64,000 bases of DNA, from positions 1 through 64,000 of the forward strand of contig CAAEIG010000097.1 of the NCBI GenBank assembly GCA_900755895.1, read 5' to 3'. Source of the stretch: Clostridia bacterium (GTDB lineage: Bacteria; Bacillota; Clostridia; Oscillospirales; Acutalibacteraceae). The notes beneath the pieces were generated by a model. The model saw only the letters and a program-made list of their open reading frames with translations, did not search any database and had not been told where the DNA came from. The translations under genes and the position numbers were made by a program. Every line of letters starts with the position of its first letter. Position 1 is the first letter of the stretch. Shown one piece after another: positions 15,680 to 24,561 of the stretch.

Positions 15680-16963
15680 TCACACGTCCAACTTGATGAC
15701 AAGGTACGCCATATTTTTTGCCTCTGTAATGGCCCCAATCTGATTGCAGGGGGTGGGCTCGTCAATGCTGTGCCAAAACAGATCCTCACTGGGGTAGTCC
15801 CCCCAAAAAATACCAATGTGATTGTCCTCGCTGACCGGGGCGCCCGGTCCCTTTAGTAGCAGGATCACATCCCCTTTTTGCAACTTTCCGTCCAGCAGCA
15901 TATTGGACTTTGACCCATACACATAGGCTCGCAGCCCGCCGTTTTTCACCAGGTTCTCGTAATTGGAAGCTCCCGCCAAGGGGTCATAGGGCTTTCCCGA
16001 CCCGAAATAGCTGGTGGAGCTTCTGCGCATGATGCTGATGGCCTGGGAAGGGTTCATCCCGCACCGCCGCAGCACATAGGACACAAATCCGCCACAGTTC
16101 ATCCCGGCCCTGCCATTATAGGAGACATCCCCGTTGGGGGACTGCCAGTCACCGCCCCGATAGACAGTTCCCAGATAAAAGCTGTCCTCCCTATGGGAAG
16201 TGAGCTCTCGAAGCACCGCCTGCCGCGTCACTCCTAAAGAGGCCAAGGTTTTGGTACCCCCTTGAAGCTCCCTCTGAAGTTGTCGGATCCAGGCTGGCTC
16301 CTCCTCCAGAACGGGAGGGGCCACGGGCGTTGTCAGCAACTCTCTGGAATTGAGCAGAATCTGAGCTGTATGGGCGCGTGTGGCCGCCATCTTGGGATCC
16401 AACTTTCCATAACTGCCGCTGAGCACTCCATGGCTCACTGCCCAAGCCATGGCCTCCTTCGCCCACACAGAGATCTGTCCAGCATCCTGAAATCTACTGG
16501 TACTGCTGGACTGTAATGTGGTATCAGCGCCAACACTCTGGGCGTAGTGGTAAAAGATCACCGCCATCTGTTCCCGGGTGATGGTGTTATGAGGTGCAAA
16601 AGCTCCTCCTCCAATGCCACTGACCAGTCCTTCTTCAGCCGCCCAAGCCACATAGGGACCGTAATAGGCTTCTGGGGACACATCTTGAAATACGGGATCC
16701 CCATAGGCTGTGGGATCCACCTGGGCAAACTTTCCCAGCACAGTGACAAACATCGCCCTGGTCATGGGCACGTTGGGGGAAAAGGTATCCGGCCCGGTGC
16801 CGGCAAACAACCCTTCTGTAGCCACATACTCCACAGCGTCATAGTACCAGGCCCCCTGGGGAACATCCACATAAGGGTTCTCCCACGCTGCCGCTGTAAT
16901 GGGCGCAGATAACATCATGGCGGCAACCAGAACGGCTGCCACCCTCTTTTTCAATCTCCTCAC
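15680..16963 (-). CDS. SLH-domain exoprotein with C-terminal NlpC/P60-like domain
   Basis: 427-aa secreted protein. A signal peptide (MRRLKKRVAAVLVAAMMLSA) is followed by three S-layer-homology repeats at about 28-210 (Y-Y-D-A-V-E-Y-V-A, F-S-P-N-V-P-M-T-R-A, N-T-I-T-R-E-Q-M-A-V), which anchor it to the cell wall. The C-terminal half (about 255-427) has a putative catalytic Cys in M-N-C-G-G-F-V-S-Y-V-L and His in D-N-H-I-G-I-F, as in NlpC/P60-like cell-wall peptidases. GTG start 16963 follows GAGGAGG. Cell-wall remodelling is the likely role; catalytic activity is inferred from motif spacing only. Confidence 0.82.
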   Translation of the reverse strand: MRRLKKRVAAVLVAAMMLSAPITAAAWENPYVDVPQGAWYYDAVEYVATEGLFAGTGPDTFSPNVPMTRAMFVTVLGKFAQVDPTAYGDPVFQDVSPEAYYGPYVAWAAEEGLVSGIGGGAFAPHNTITREQMAVIFYHYAQSVGADTTLQSSSTSRFQDAGQISVWAKEAMAWAVSHGVLSGSYGKLDPKMAATRAHTAQILLNSRELLTTPVAPPVLEEEPAWIRQLQRELQGGTKTLASLGVTRQAVLRELTSHREDSFYLGTVYRGGDWQSPNGDVSYNGRAGMNCGGFVSYVLRRCGMNPSQAISIMRRSSTSYFGSGKPYDPLAGASNYENLVKNGGLRAYVYGSKSNMLLDGKLQKGDVILLLKGPGAPVSEDNHIGIFWGDYPSEDLFWHSIDEPTPCNQIGAITEAKNMAYLVIKLDV

Positions 16964-17084
16964 AATCAGTCCTCCTCAAATCCCAGTTTGAAAAAATATC
17001 ATACCATAAAAACGCCGGGAAGAAAATCCTCTTTTTGCCCCCTTCACTTTTGCTCCATGGGAGACAGCCTGCAAACTCCATCAA

Positions 17085-17117
17085 AAAGGACCCTTGGGAA
17101 ACCCAAGGGTCCTTTGC
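17085..17117 (-). terminator. Terminator of the GH95 gene
   Basis: AAAGGACCCTTGGG (about 17085-17097) pairs with CCCAAGGGTCCTTT (about 17102-17115), just after the GH95 stop. On the minus strand the stem ends in a T run. Confidence 0.85.
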
Positions 17118-17130
17118 CAGCTTTCACCGA

Positions 17131-19569
17131 TCAGTATTGGCAGCTAATTTGCAGCACTTCTCCGTCCATCACATTCCAATGCACGGCACCGTTCTCCAAA
17201 GTGACGTCCTGGCCATTGATTTGGAAGCGACGGCACTTGCCCCGGAAGCGCAGGGTGAGCTCCTGATCTCGATTGGAGACCAGCTCCGCCTCAAATCCCT
17301 TTTCGTTCCAGGTGATGCCATTGAGCTTGGCCCAAGTGTACAGCCAAACGCCCCGCAGTTCCCCTCGAGGCAGGGACGCAGGCATCGCCGGCAGGAACTC
17401 CACCTCTCCCGGCTGGGAGAAGACACACATCTCCAAAAGGATAGCGGGCATTGCCCCCTGCAGATCCGGGAAGGGAGCATAGTAGGGGAAATGCCGGGTG
17501 GACAGCGCTCTGGTGACAAAACCATGAGCCATCATGGTGCCCAGACTCTGTTCCAACTCTTCCACATCCTTCAACCGAATGGCGGACAGCGTCCGGTGGA
17601 TGATTCCATGAGCAGAGTCGTCCTGATGACCGCGCTTGCGGTTGGAGATTTGAAGCGCCCTGGCCAGCTCCGGCTGATCCTCCCAGGTGATATAGTGACC
17701 GGGCCACAGGTCATAGTGGTGGGACACATGCCGGTGATTGAAGTTCTCCGGGATGGTGGGCCAAGCCCACTCCTTCAAGCCGCCTTCCTCGTCCAGCAGA
17801 TAGAGGGGCAGCGCGTCCCGCTGAGCCTGCCAATGAGGCAGATTCTCCTCCTCGATCCCCAGGGTACGGCAGGCCTCCATCAGATTGTCCAGCACCTCCC
17901 GGCAAATCATAATGTCCATCACCGAGTTGATTCTGGTGGGATAGGTGTGCTCCGCTCCCGCCCAGATGGGAGTGGGATCCTCCGGAGAGAAGGAGGGATA
18001 GAAGATGGAACGTCCGTTTTCATCCCGATCCTTGGCGTAGTCCTCAAAGAACAGGGCGATCTCCTTTAACCCGGGCACCACCCGATTACGCAAGAAATCC
18101 AAGTCCCCGGTGACCAGGTAATAGCCCCACAGCTCGTTGTAAATCCACCCCAGGCAGCCGGTCCAAGCGTAATGGGGATAGGTCTTGGAGAAGTGGTAGT
18201 ACAAGCCGGAATCATAATCGCAATGGACACTGGCAAGCAATCCTCTGGCTCCGTAAAGCTTCCGGGCATTGGTGCGGAAATCCTCAAACTTGGACTCATA
18301 ATAGCGGAAATACACGTCCATCTCATCGAAAAGGCCCGTGTTATTTCCGGCGCAGACCTGCAGGTTGGTGTTGATATTGTGCTGGCCCCAGAACGGCGGG
18401 ATCTCACCGGTGTCAGTGATCTGGTAGAACCGGCCCATATCATACAGCTTGGAAAGCATGGTGGGATCCAACACGTGGTCGGTATGAGTCCGGCACAACA
18501 GCTCCTCGGCGGAGAGGGCAAAGTCCTCCTCCTCCCCCATCTGCAGTTGGGAGCGCTCCATACGCTCTCCCAGATAGGCGCGGTTGTCCTCCAATACCTG
18601 CTGGAAATCCTCCTGGAAGGAGCGCACCTGCTCTTCTACCTCCCCGGCCATGCCAAAGGCGAAGGCCTCCTCAAACTTGCGAGTCTTGGCAATCAATGTG
18701 ACACTGCGGGCACCCTGAATACGGAAGCCGTTCTCCAACGTCTCCACTGAACCACCCTCATGGGTGAGCCTCACTACGGAGCAATACCCCTTTTGACCGT
18801 ACTCCGGGCAATAGGCTAACTCCAAAGTGAGGGTATCCCCGGAAGCAGTGAGTTTTTCCTGGCACTTTTCCGGAGCCTCCAAGCCGCCCGTCTCCCGGAA
18901 GGGTAGCTTCGGGTCCCGTCCAAACTCCATCGGCCCCACCAGCGTAATCTCACCATCCAGGCCCTGGGGACCTTCTGCAGTCAAACGCAGAACGTGAACA
19001 TCCCCGTTGTAGGCGGTGACAGCCTCTCTCCGATAAGCACCCCGGCTGTCCTCCCACTGAACGGTGACACAGCCAGTGAGCATATCCAGCCAGCGGAGAT
19101 ACTCTCTCGGCTCCTCCCCTTGGGGCTGGGAAATCTGCAGCCGAAAGGCGTCGTGGTTGCGTAGAGAGCTCACTGGGTAAATAGTGGCCTGCTGCTGGTC
19201 CTTCCAAGGGGTAAAATTGGGATCCTCCAGGCGGGTCTTCTCCGCCAGATCCCCTGCCTCCTCGAACTTGCCCTCCAACAGCAACTGGCGCAGCTGGGGC
19301 ATGATGCCAGTAAAATCCGGGGGTTCCGGGGTCTTGGCCCATTTGGGCTCAAAAATCAGCTCATGAGTGAAGGACAATTCTTCCTCATAGGGATCCCCCA
19401 TGACGCTGATGCGCTGGCGCCCGTTTCCGGTGGTCAGAGCATCATCCACGCGCCGGGCGGGACAGAGGCTGCACACCGAACGATGGGGCAGCTGCGTTCT
19501 CCGCTTTTCCAACGACATAGGCTGATACTTTGGTGTGTGCGGAACGGGCATTTCTACTGGGTGTTTCAT
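17131..19569 (-). CDS. Glycoside hydrolase family 95-type protein (alpha-L-fucosidase/galactosidase-like)
   Basis: 812-aa cytoplasmic enzyme without a signal peptide. An N-terminal beta-sandwich (about 20-330) precedes an (alpha/alpha)6 barrel. Family marks include W-G-Q-H-N-I-N-T-N-L-Q, P-H-Y-A-W-T-G-C-L-G-W, S-F-S-P-E-D-P and R-H-V-S-H-H-Y-D-L-W-P-G, matching the GH95 H-x-S-H-L-Y-x-L-x-P-G region. The C-terminal beta domain ends G-E-V-L-Q-I-S-C-Q-Y. GH95 enzymes remove alpha-1,2-fucose or L-galactose from glycans; exact linkage cannot be read here. ATG 19569 follows AAAGGAGGAG. Lack of export suggests it acts on imported oligosaccharides. Confidence 0.8.
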   Translation of the reverse strand: MKHPVEMPVPHTPKYQPMSLEKRRTQLPHRSVCSLCPARRVDDALTTGNGRQRISVMGDPYEEELSFTHELIFEPKWAKTPEPPDFTGIMPQLRQLLLEGKFEEAGDLAEKTRLEDPNFTPWKDQQQATIYPVSSLRNHDAFRLQISQPQGEEPREYLRWLDMLTGCVTVQWEDSRGAYRREAVTAYNGDVHVLRLTAEGPQGLDGEITLVGPMEFGRDPKLPFRETGGLEAPEKCQEKLTASGDTLTLELAYCPEYGQKGYCSVVRLTHEGGSVETLENGFRIQGARSVTLIAKTRKFEEAFAFGMAGEVEEQVRSFQEDFQQVLEDNRAYLGERMERSQLQMGEEEDFALSAEELLCRTHTDHVLDPTMLSKLYDMGRFYQITDTGEIPPFWGQHNINTNLQVCAGNNTGLFDEMDVYFRYYESKFEDFRTNARKLYGARGLLASVHCDYDSGLYYHFSKTYPHYAWTGCLGWIYNELWGYYLVTGDLDFLRNRVVPGLKEIALFFEDYAKDRDENGRSIFYPSFSPEDPTPIWAGAEHTYPTRINSVMDIMICREVLDNLMEACRTLGIEEENLPHWQAQRDALPLYLLDEEGGLKEWAWPTIPENFNHRHVSHHYDLWPGHYITWEDQPELARALQISNRKRGHQDDSAHGIIHRTLSAIRLKDVEELEQSLGTMMAHGFVTRALSTRHFPYYAPFPDLQGAMPAILLEMCVFSQPGEVEFLPAMPASLPRGELRGVWLYTWAKLNGITWNEKGFEAELVSNRDQELTLRFRGKCRRFQINGQDVTLENGAVHWNVMDGEVLQISCQY

Positions 19570-19765
19570 GTGACAACTCCTCCTTTTCTCTCCCCATCTG
19601 GGAGAGGAACCAGGCAGGGTCCATTCCCCGCCTTTGCCCCATTGTAGCAGTTTTCCAACATCCTGTAAATAACCTACTACGTAATCACTTTTTACAAAAA
19701 ATCACACCGCAGAAAAGCCTGACAGCCGATCGATTTTTCCTGCTTGCTTCTGAAAAAAACAAACA

Positions 19766-19806
19766 AAAAGAACCTCGAATGCGTCTTACACATCGAGGTT
19801 CTTTTT
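19766..19806 (-). terminator. Terminator after tRNA-Leu
   Basis: AAAAAGAACCTCGA / TCGAGGTTCTTTTT stem (about 19766-19806), directly 3' of the tRNA on the minus strand. Confidence 0.85.
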
Positions 19807-19807
19807 A

Positions 19808-19894
19808 TGGTGCCGGTGGCCGGACTCGAACCGGCACGGTATCGCTACCGGTGGATTTTGAGTCCACTACGTCTGCCAATTCCATCACACCGGC
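19808..19894 (-). tRNA. tRNA-Leu (anticodon CAA)
   Basis: 87-nt class II tRNA. On the minus strand the acceptor GCCGGTG pairs with CACCGGC, the stem GTGGA/TCCAC frames loop CTCAAAA (anticodon CAA), a long variable arm follows, the T-loop is GGTTCGAGTCC, and 3' CCA is encoded. Confidence 0.96.
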
Positions 19895-19914
19895 AAGTGT
19901 GAAAAGCAGGTATA

Positions 19915-19943
19915 ATTATAGCCTGCTTTTCAAAAAAAAGCAA
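19915..19943 (-). promoter_or_regulatory. tRNA-Leu promoter
   Basis: On the minus strand, TTGCTT, a 17-base spacer and a perfect TATAAT (19920-19915) lie 20 bases before the tRNA. The -10 sits inside a hairpin-forming GAAAAGCAGG / CCTGCTTTTC palindrome. Confidence 0.75.
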
Positions 19944-19991
19944 GGGCTTTTGCAAAATTTATTCCAAATAAAATTTTTTCTTTTTTCAGTC

Positions 19992-21437
19992 TCACGGCTG
20001 ATTGACAATCCCTACAAACAATACAAGTCCCTCTGGATTGGTAATAGCAAACAGGAAGGGTCGATCCAGCACAAAATCCAGCTCCTCTGCAACCCAGGCT
20101 CCTGTCTCTGACACCACCATCATGGAGTAAGCCGCTGCGGTCACGCCCTCTTCATCCACAGCTACGCGGACACTATGCTCTGCTTGGGTTAGACAGAGTT
20201 CCTTCAGCTCGCTGGTCATAGGAGTAAAATCCGACTTGCTGGGGTCCATCACATCGGTAACCCCCAGCGCTTTCATCCCCTCCAACAGGTCTGTCTGAGA
20301 GGAGATGTCAAACTTGGGCATGGCCAAGTTGACCGTCCGACTTTCACAGTCCTCCCAGGGCTCCTCCAACAGGAAGTTCACAACCTGGCCCTCCTGCACC
20401 AGCTGCTCCGGGGCAACTCCCTCATCAGGCAGTATCAACCACATGGTGCCTTCGGACATTTCTTTTCCCACTGCCCCAAAATTCTCTCCACGATAATAGG
20501 AACCCAAGGTCTGTTGGGAGAGAAACTCCTTCTCCACATCCCCTTCCGGGCCGTGAAAAATTTGGGGCTTGGTATCCGACTTTGAAAATTTCTCATCCCA
20601 TCCGGCCTGGAAATACAAAGTTGTGACCAAGGCAAGCACATCTTCCGGCTTTAGTGCAACGCTGTCCACCTGCTCTTCCAGCAGACCTCCCGTCTGTTCG
20701 TTGAGCCAATCCCGCAGCTGCTCATTGTACGCCTCATCCCCCATAGTCCCTTGGAAAGCCGAGGCATAGTACTCCTGGGCCAACAGATCCAAGGTCTCCT
20801 GCTGATAGGATACCCCTTCCCGCAGCCACAGGGAACTGGCCAGAATCGTGCTTGTTACCCCGTCATCCTGATAGCTTCCCTGCCACACGTCATGGGCCTG
20901 CTGCCGGCTTGCTTCCAACGTATCAGTACCCAGAAGCTCCAAGATCTGCTGCCGGCTTTCTCCATCGGTGAGCTCTGCCAACATAGCAAGAGCCATATAC
21001 ACGTTCAGGGGGGAATAAGCGGCGTTCTCTCCCTCTTTTCCAGACAGAAACACGGGAATGCTCTTTTCAAAGAATTCGTCCAAGTCGTCGGCAAAGCCTT
21101 CCTCCTGCTTCAGTGCGTTCTGGCTCTCACTGTAGGCATCATAGGCCTTTTCATATCCGGCAGAATCAAACTCCCCGGTATCTTCGTTGTAATAGTCCTC
21201 TTGATGGGGATATGGAGCCAATTCCGGATAGGCCGCGATGGCCAAAGCCCCTGCCTGCACTCCAAAAGGCGTTCCTTTGGGCCACAGAAAAACCCCAGCT
21301 ACCAGGATCACCACCAGCACAGCAGCCACTGCGGCCATCCACACCGGCTTGGAACGCCTTGGTTCAGGACGCTGACTCCGCTCCAAAATCCTGCTGTCGA
21401 TGTGTTCCATACTCTCAAACAAGTCCTCACGTTTCAT
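19992..21437 (-). CDS. Membrane-anchored serpin (serine protease inhibitor family)
   Basis: 481-aa protein. The N-terminal 33 residues are cytosolic and charged, one membrane helix follows at about 33-52 (MAAVAAVLVVILVAGVFLW), then a serpin fold spans about 110-481. Serpin marks: Y-S-P-L-N-V-Y-M-A-L-A-M-L, F-Q-A-G-W-D-E-K-F, hinge E-E-G-V-T-A-A-A-Y-S, and D-R-P-F-L-F-A-I near the end. The hinge fits an inhibitory serpin whose reactive loop lies around S-M-M-V-V-S-E-T-G-A. It overlaps the upstream ECF sigma gene by 11 bases, the position where an anti-sigma factor is usually found. An outward-facing protease inhibitor is likely; an anti-sigma role of its N-terminus is speculation. Confidence 0.88.
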   Translation of the reverse strand: MKREDLFESMEHIDSRILERSQRPEPRRSKPVWMAAVAAVLVVILVAGVFLWPKGTPFGVQAGALAIAAYPELAPYPHQEDYYNEDTGEFDSAGYEKAYDAYSESQNALKQEEGFADDLDEFFEKSIPVFLSGKEGENAAYSPLNVYMALAMLAELTDGESRQQILELLGTDTLEASRQQAHDVWQGSYQDDGVTSTILASSLWLREGVSYQQETLDLLAQEYYASAFQGTMGDEAYNEQLRDWLNEQTGGLLEEQVDSVALKPEDVLALVTTLYFQAGWDEKFSKSDTKPQIFHGPEGDVEKEFLSQQTLGSYYRGENFGAVGKEMSEGTMWLILPDEGVAPEQLVQEGQVVNFLLEEPWEDCESRTVNLAMPKFDISSQTDLLEGMKALGVTDVMDPSKSDFTPMTSELKELCLTQAEHSVRVAVDEEGVTAAAYSMMVVSETGAWVAEELDFVLDRPFLFAITNPEGLVLFVGIVNQP

Positions 21438-21993
21438 CCAGATATCCCTCCTTTTTCAAATGTTCCCGAAGCTTCTTCCGCACACGGCTGAGAATCACGG
21501 AAACATGGTTCTCTGTCAATCCGTAGGTTTGGGCAATCACTTGAACAGGCTCCACAAAGAAGTACCGCCGGACAAACACGTCCCCTTCCCGGGCAGGCAA
21601 GTCGTCCACAAACTTCCGGATACTGTTTCCCAGCTCTTTTGCGTCATAGGTACTCTCCACATCCTCGCTGCCCGCCACACATTCCGCCAGCTCCTCCAAT
21701 ACCAGGGGCATCTGCCCTCCGCCCCGCTTCTGAGCCAAGGCCGCTTTACAGCGATTAAAGGCAAGCCTCCGGGTGATTTTTGCCAGAAACATCCGCAGGA
21801 AATCAGGACGATGAGGGGGAATTCTGTTCCATGCGGCAACCCACGTGTCATTGACACATTCCTCGGAATCCTCTGCGCTATCCAGGATGCGATGGGCCAC
21901 CCAAAAGCAATACAGGCCATATTTTTCCTGGGACTGGGCAATGGCCTGGGGGTCACGACTCCAATACAATTCCACAATTTGCAGATCCTCCAT
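21427..21993 (-). CDS. ECF-type RNA polymerase sigma factor
   Basis: 188-aa sigma-70 family protein. Region 2 (about 15-80) includes R-I-L-D-S-A-E-D-S-E-E-C-V-N-D-T-W-V-A-A-W. Region 4 (about 125-180) includes L-P-A-R-E-G-D-V-F-V-R-R-Y-F and Y-G-L-T-E-N-H-V-S-V-I-L-S-R-V-R-K-K-L. It therefore directs transcription of a small regulon. Translation is coupled to the serpin gene by overlap, so the serpin is probably co-regulated and may be part of the sensing pathway. No typical anti-sigma gene is next to it. It is also the only sigma factor in the window and lies 140 bases beyond the end of the eCIS run. Confidence 0.9.
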   Translation of the reverse strand: MEDLQIVELYWSRDPQAIAQSQEKYGLYCFWVAHRILDSAEDSEECVNDTWVAAWNRIPPHRPDFLRMFLAKITRRLAFNRCKAALAQKRGGGQMPLVLEELAECVAGSEDVESTYDAKELGNSIRKFVDDLPAREGDVFVRRYFFVEPVQVIAQTYGLTENHVSVILSRVRKKLREHLKKEGYLDET

Positions 21994-22091
21994 ACTTCTC
22001 CCCTCCCATCCTTACTGTCAACTTTTTTCAGGGAATCTTACAGCCTATCAAAACTTTTTCTACCGGGAAAATCGAGAAATTCCCAGTGCTG

Positions 22092-22126
22092 AAAAAAACG
22101 GCCCGGCATTGAAATTGCCGGGCCGC
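22092..22126 (-). terminator. Terminator of the eCIS/partner-switch gene run
   Basis: CGGCCCGGCA (22099-22108) pairs with TGCCGGGCCG (22116-22125), followed on the minus strand by seven T. It lies directly after the last gene of the long minus-strand run. Confidence 0.9.
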
Positions 22127-22132
22127 ACTTTT

Positions 22133-22540
22133 TTACAGACTCTTCTTAATAGTGAGGATATTCTTACCGTCCTGGTATTCATAATCCAAGGAATCCATAC
22201 TCTTTTTCACCATGAAAATTCCAAGGCCGCCAATGCCCCTTTCCTCTGCGGACAAGGTGACATCCGGATCCTCTTTTTCCAGGGGATTGTAAGGCTTGCC
22301 GTTATCCAAAAACTGGATGGTCACCTCCAGGGGATCCCCACCCACTTCGCAGCGAATGGTGGCGTCGCCTTCCACCGGTTGATAGGCATAATGGGCAATG
22401 TTCACGAAGATCTCTTCCACGGCAATGGATATCTGAATCATCACCTTGGGCATGCAATCCTGAGCCTCCAGCTCCTGCTGGATGAACTCCTGCACAGTGT
22501 CCAACTGATCAATACGGGCAGGTACGGTTAAGCTTTTCAT
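22133..22540 (-). CDS. RsbW/SpoIIAB-like serine kinase (anti-sigma-type HATPase)
   Basis: 135-aa GHKL ATPase-fold protein. The N box is E-E-I-F-V-N-I-A-H-Y-A-Y, G1 is F-L-D-N-G-K-P-Y-N-P, and G2 is G-G-L-G-I-F-M-V-K-K. Proteins of this size and type phosphorylate a STAS-domain antagonist and bind a partner (a sigma factor in Bacillus, other targets elsewhere). Its start overlaps the SpoIIE-type phosphatase stop by 4 bases, and a STAS protein lies in the same run, completing a partner-switching set. No SigB-like sigma factor is adjacent, so its target may be an eCIS or membrane protein. Confidence 0.9.
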   Translation of the reverse strand: MKSLTVPARIDQLDTVQEFIQQELEAQDCMPKVMIQISIAVEEIFVNIAHYAYQPVEGDATIRCEVGGDPLEVTIQFLDNGKPYNPLEKEDPDVTLSAEERGIGGLGIFMVKKSMDSLDYEYQDGKNILTIKKSL

Positions 22541-24534
22541 GACTTGACTCTCCCTTCCTCTTTTACGGTCTTGATCTTCAGGCCAAGCATTGTGATATCG
22601 TCAAATTGGGGGGCATCTCCAACAAACTGGTCAATATCGGCCTTGATGGAGGGCAAAAGCTGTTGGGGAGTATCCTCCTTATGCTGATTGGCAACATTCA
22701 ACAGCCGATCCTCGCCGTAAAGCTCGTTTGCGGCGTTTGTGGCCTCGGTAACACCATCCGTGTACAGATAGAGCACATCGCCCTCACCCAAATTCATAGT
22801 AGTCTGGCGATAGCGGATTCCTTCCATACCGGCCAGAACAAAGCCCGGACGAGAACGCAGGTATTCGAATTCCCCGCCTGCCCGCATGAGCAGCGGTGGA
22901 TTGTGCCCTGCGTTGACATAGGTAAACTCTCCCGTGTTGATGTCCAAAATTCCCATCCAGGAAGTGACAAACAAACCGGCCTCATTGTTTTCGCACAGCT
23001 GGTTGTTCACCGAGGTGAAGATCTCTGCCGGACTGCGCCCCTGCTGCGCTTGGTTTTTAATCAACGTTTTGGCAATCACCATGAACAGCGCTGCGGGCAC
23101 GCCCTTGCCGGACACGTCCGCCACCACCACGGCCAAGTGGTCTTGATCCACCAGGAAGAAGTCATAAAAGTCGCCGCCCACTTCCTTGGCGGGCATCATG
23201 GAGGCATAGATGTCAAATTCACCCCGTTCCGGGAAGGCAGGGAAAATACAGGGGAGCATGCTGGCTTGGATCTGAGTGGCCACGTTCAGCTCCGTGGCAA
23301 TGCGTTCCTTATCCGCAGTCACCGCTGCCAAGTTCACCATGTAATCGTCGATCTCATCCATCATGTTCCGGAAGGAAACGGCCAAGGCGCCGATTTCATC
23401 ACCTTTCGGGATGGTATCCGCCAGCTGCCGCAGCAACCGGGCAAGGCTCTTGTCATGGTCATGCTCCTGCTTGGCGTACAACTCCGTCAGGTAGGAAAGG
23501 CGCTCCACAGGGGTGGTGATGTTCTTCTCCACGTACCACAAAAACGCGATAGCGATGCCATACAGCAAATTGAGGGTGATTCCCAACACCAGGTAGATGT
23601 AGTTCCAAACTTCCAAACGGCTCAAATCGCCGCCCACATTTAAAGCATTGAAAGAGACCACTGTCAGCAGAACTAGAAACACCAGGGTAAGCAGCACAAA
23701 GCCAATGGTCACCTTTCCCTTGATGGAAATTTTGATTCCCTCCCGGCGCTGAGGCAAGGGTTCCACCTTGCCAGTGGGACGGAAGGCATACACCAGCAAA
23801 CCGATCACAGCCACACAGAGGCAGCCAAGGGCCAGGGAGCTGTTTACGGTTGCTCCGCCTTGAGCCATGGAATACAGGAAATACACCACACCGATCACCG
23901 GGATGATGATTAGGGGGAAATCCCGCAAAAGGAGACGCTGCCTGGGGTAGGCCTCCTCCCGATATTCCGGAACCACAGTGCCCAAACGAGTCTTATCCCA
24001 GAAGGACAGCACCGGAATACCCAGAATGACGGCAAAGTCGAAGTTGTTGAAGAACAACAGCGGGAACGAGGAGAAAAAGGACTGGAACCCCGCCGCTTCA
24101 AAAATGAGGGAAAGAGACACGGTGGTGACAAGAGAGTCGATGAAAACCACCAAAATGTACTTGACGATCTCCAGCACCGTATAAAGGCGCACCGGATGAA
24201 TGGGCTCCTTGCCCAGGCGCAGCGTGTACCACAATTTATAGGGAATGTAGGTATAGAAGAAATTGACCACAAACCCTGTAACACACACAAAAGCGTTGGA
24301 GCCCGACAGGATATCGGAAATCAGATTTCCAATGGAAATGCCCCAAGCAGCCGCAGGGCCAAACTGAATGCCGAACACCAGCGGCACCATGTTGGCCGGA
24401 CGGATCTCCGTCACGCCGGGCAGAAGGGTGAAGAGGCTGCGGAACGGCAGCGCTATGGCAAAGAACACCACAGCGCTGAGCACCATATGCCCCCACGCTT
24501 TTTTCGAGCGGAAAACAGTAAATATTTCCTTCAT
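22537..24534 (-). CDS. Membrane-bound SpoIIE-type PP2C phosphatase with HAMP domain
   Basis: 665-aa sensor phosphatase. The N-terminal half has about eight membrane helices, first as an ECF-transporter/MASE-like block (1-190), then a second group to about 330. A HAMP-like linker follows (I-T-T-P-V-E-R-L, near 340-395). The C-terminal PP2C/SpoIIE domain (about 430-655) has metal-binding motifs G-G-D-F-Y-D-F-F, A-D-V-S-G-K-G, Y-T-D-G-V-T-E-A and F-D-D-I-T-M-L. It should dephosphorylate the STAS protein of this run in response to a membrane or extracellular cue. Followed by the RsbW-like kinase (4-base overlap), it forms the opposing enzyme pair of a phospho-switch. Confidence 0.93.
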   Translation of the reverse strand: MKEIFTVFRSKKAWGHMVLSAVVFFAIALPFRSLFTLLPGVTEIRPANMVPLVFGIQFGPAAAWGISIGNLISDILSGSNAFVCVTGFVVNFFYTYIPYKLWYTLRLGKEPIHPVRLYTVLEIVKYILVVFIDSLVTTVSLSLIFEAAGFQSFFSSFPLLFFNNFDFAVILGIPVLSFWDKTRLGTVVPEYREEAYPRQRLLLRDFPLIIIPVIGVVYFLYSMAQGGATVNSSLALGCLCVAVIGLLVYAFRPTGKVEPLPQRREGIKISIKGKVTIGFVLLTLVFLVLLTVVSFNALNVGGDLSRLEVWNYIYLVLGITLNLLYGIAIAFLWYVEKNITTPVERLSYLTELYAKQEHDHDKSLARLLRQLADTIPKGDEIGALAVSFRNMMDEIDDYMVNLAAVTADKERIATELNVATQIQASMLPCIFPAFPERGEFDIYASMMPAKEVGGDFYDFFLVDQDHLAVVVADVSGKGVPAALFMVIAKTLIKNQAQQGRSPAEIFTSVNNQLCENNEAGLFVTSWMGILDINTGEFTYVNAGHNPPLLMRAGGEFEYLRSRPGFVLAGMEGIRYRQTTMNLGEGDVLYLYTDGVTEATNAANELYGEDRLLNVANQHKEDTPQQLLPSIKADIDQFVGDAPQFDDITMLGLKIKTVKEEGRVKS

Positions 24535-24561
24535 GCTTCCCCATCCTTTCTGGAGGCAGTG

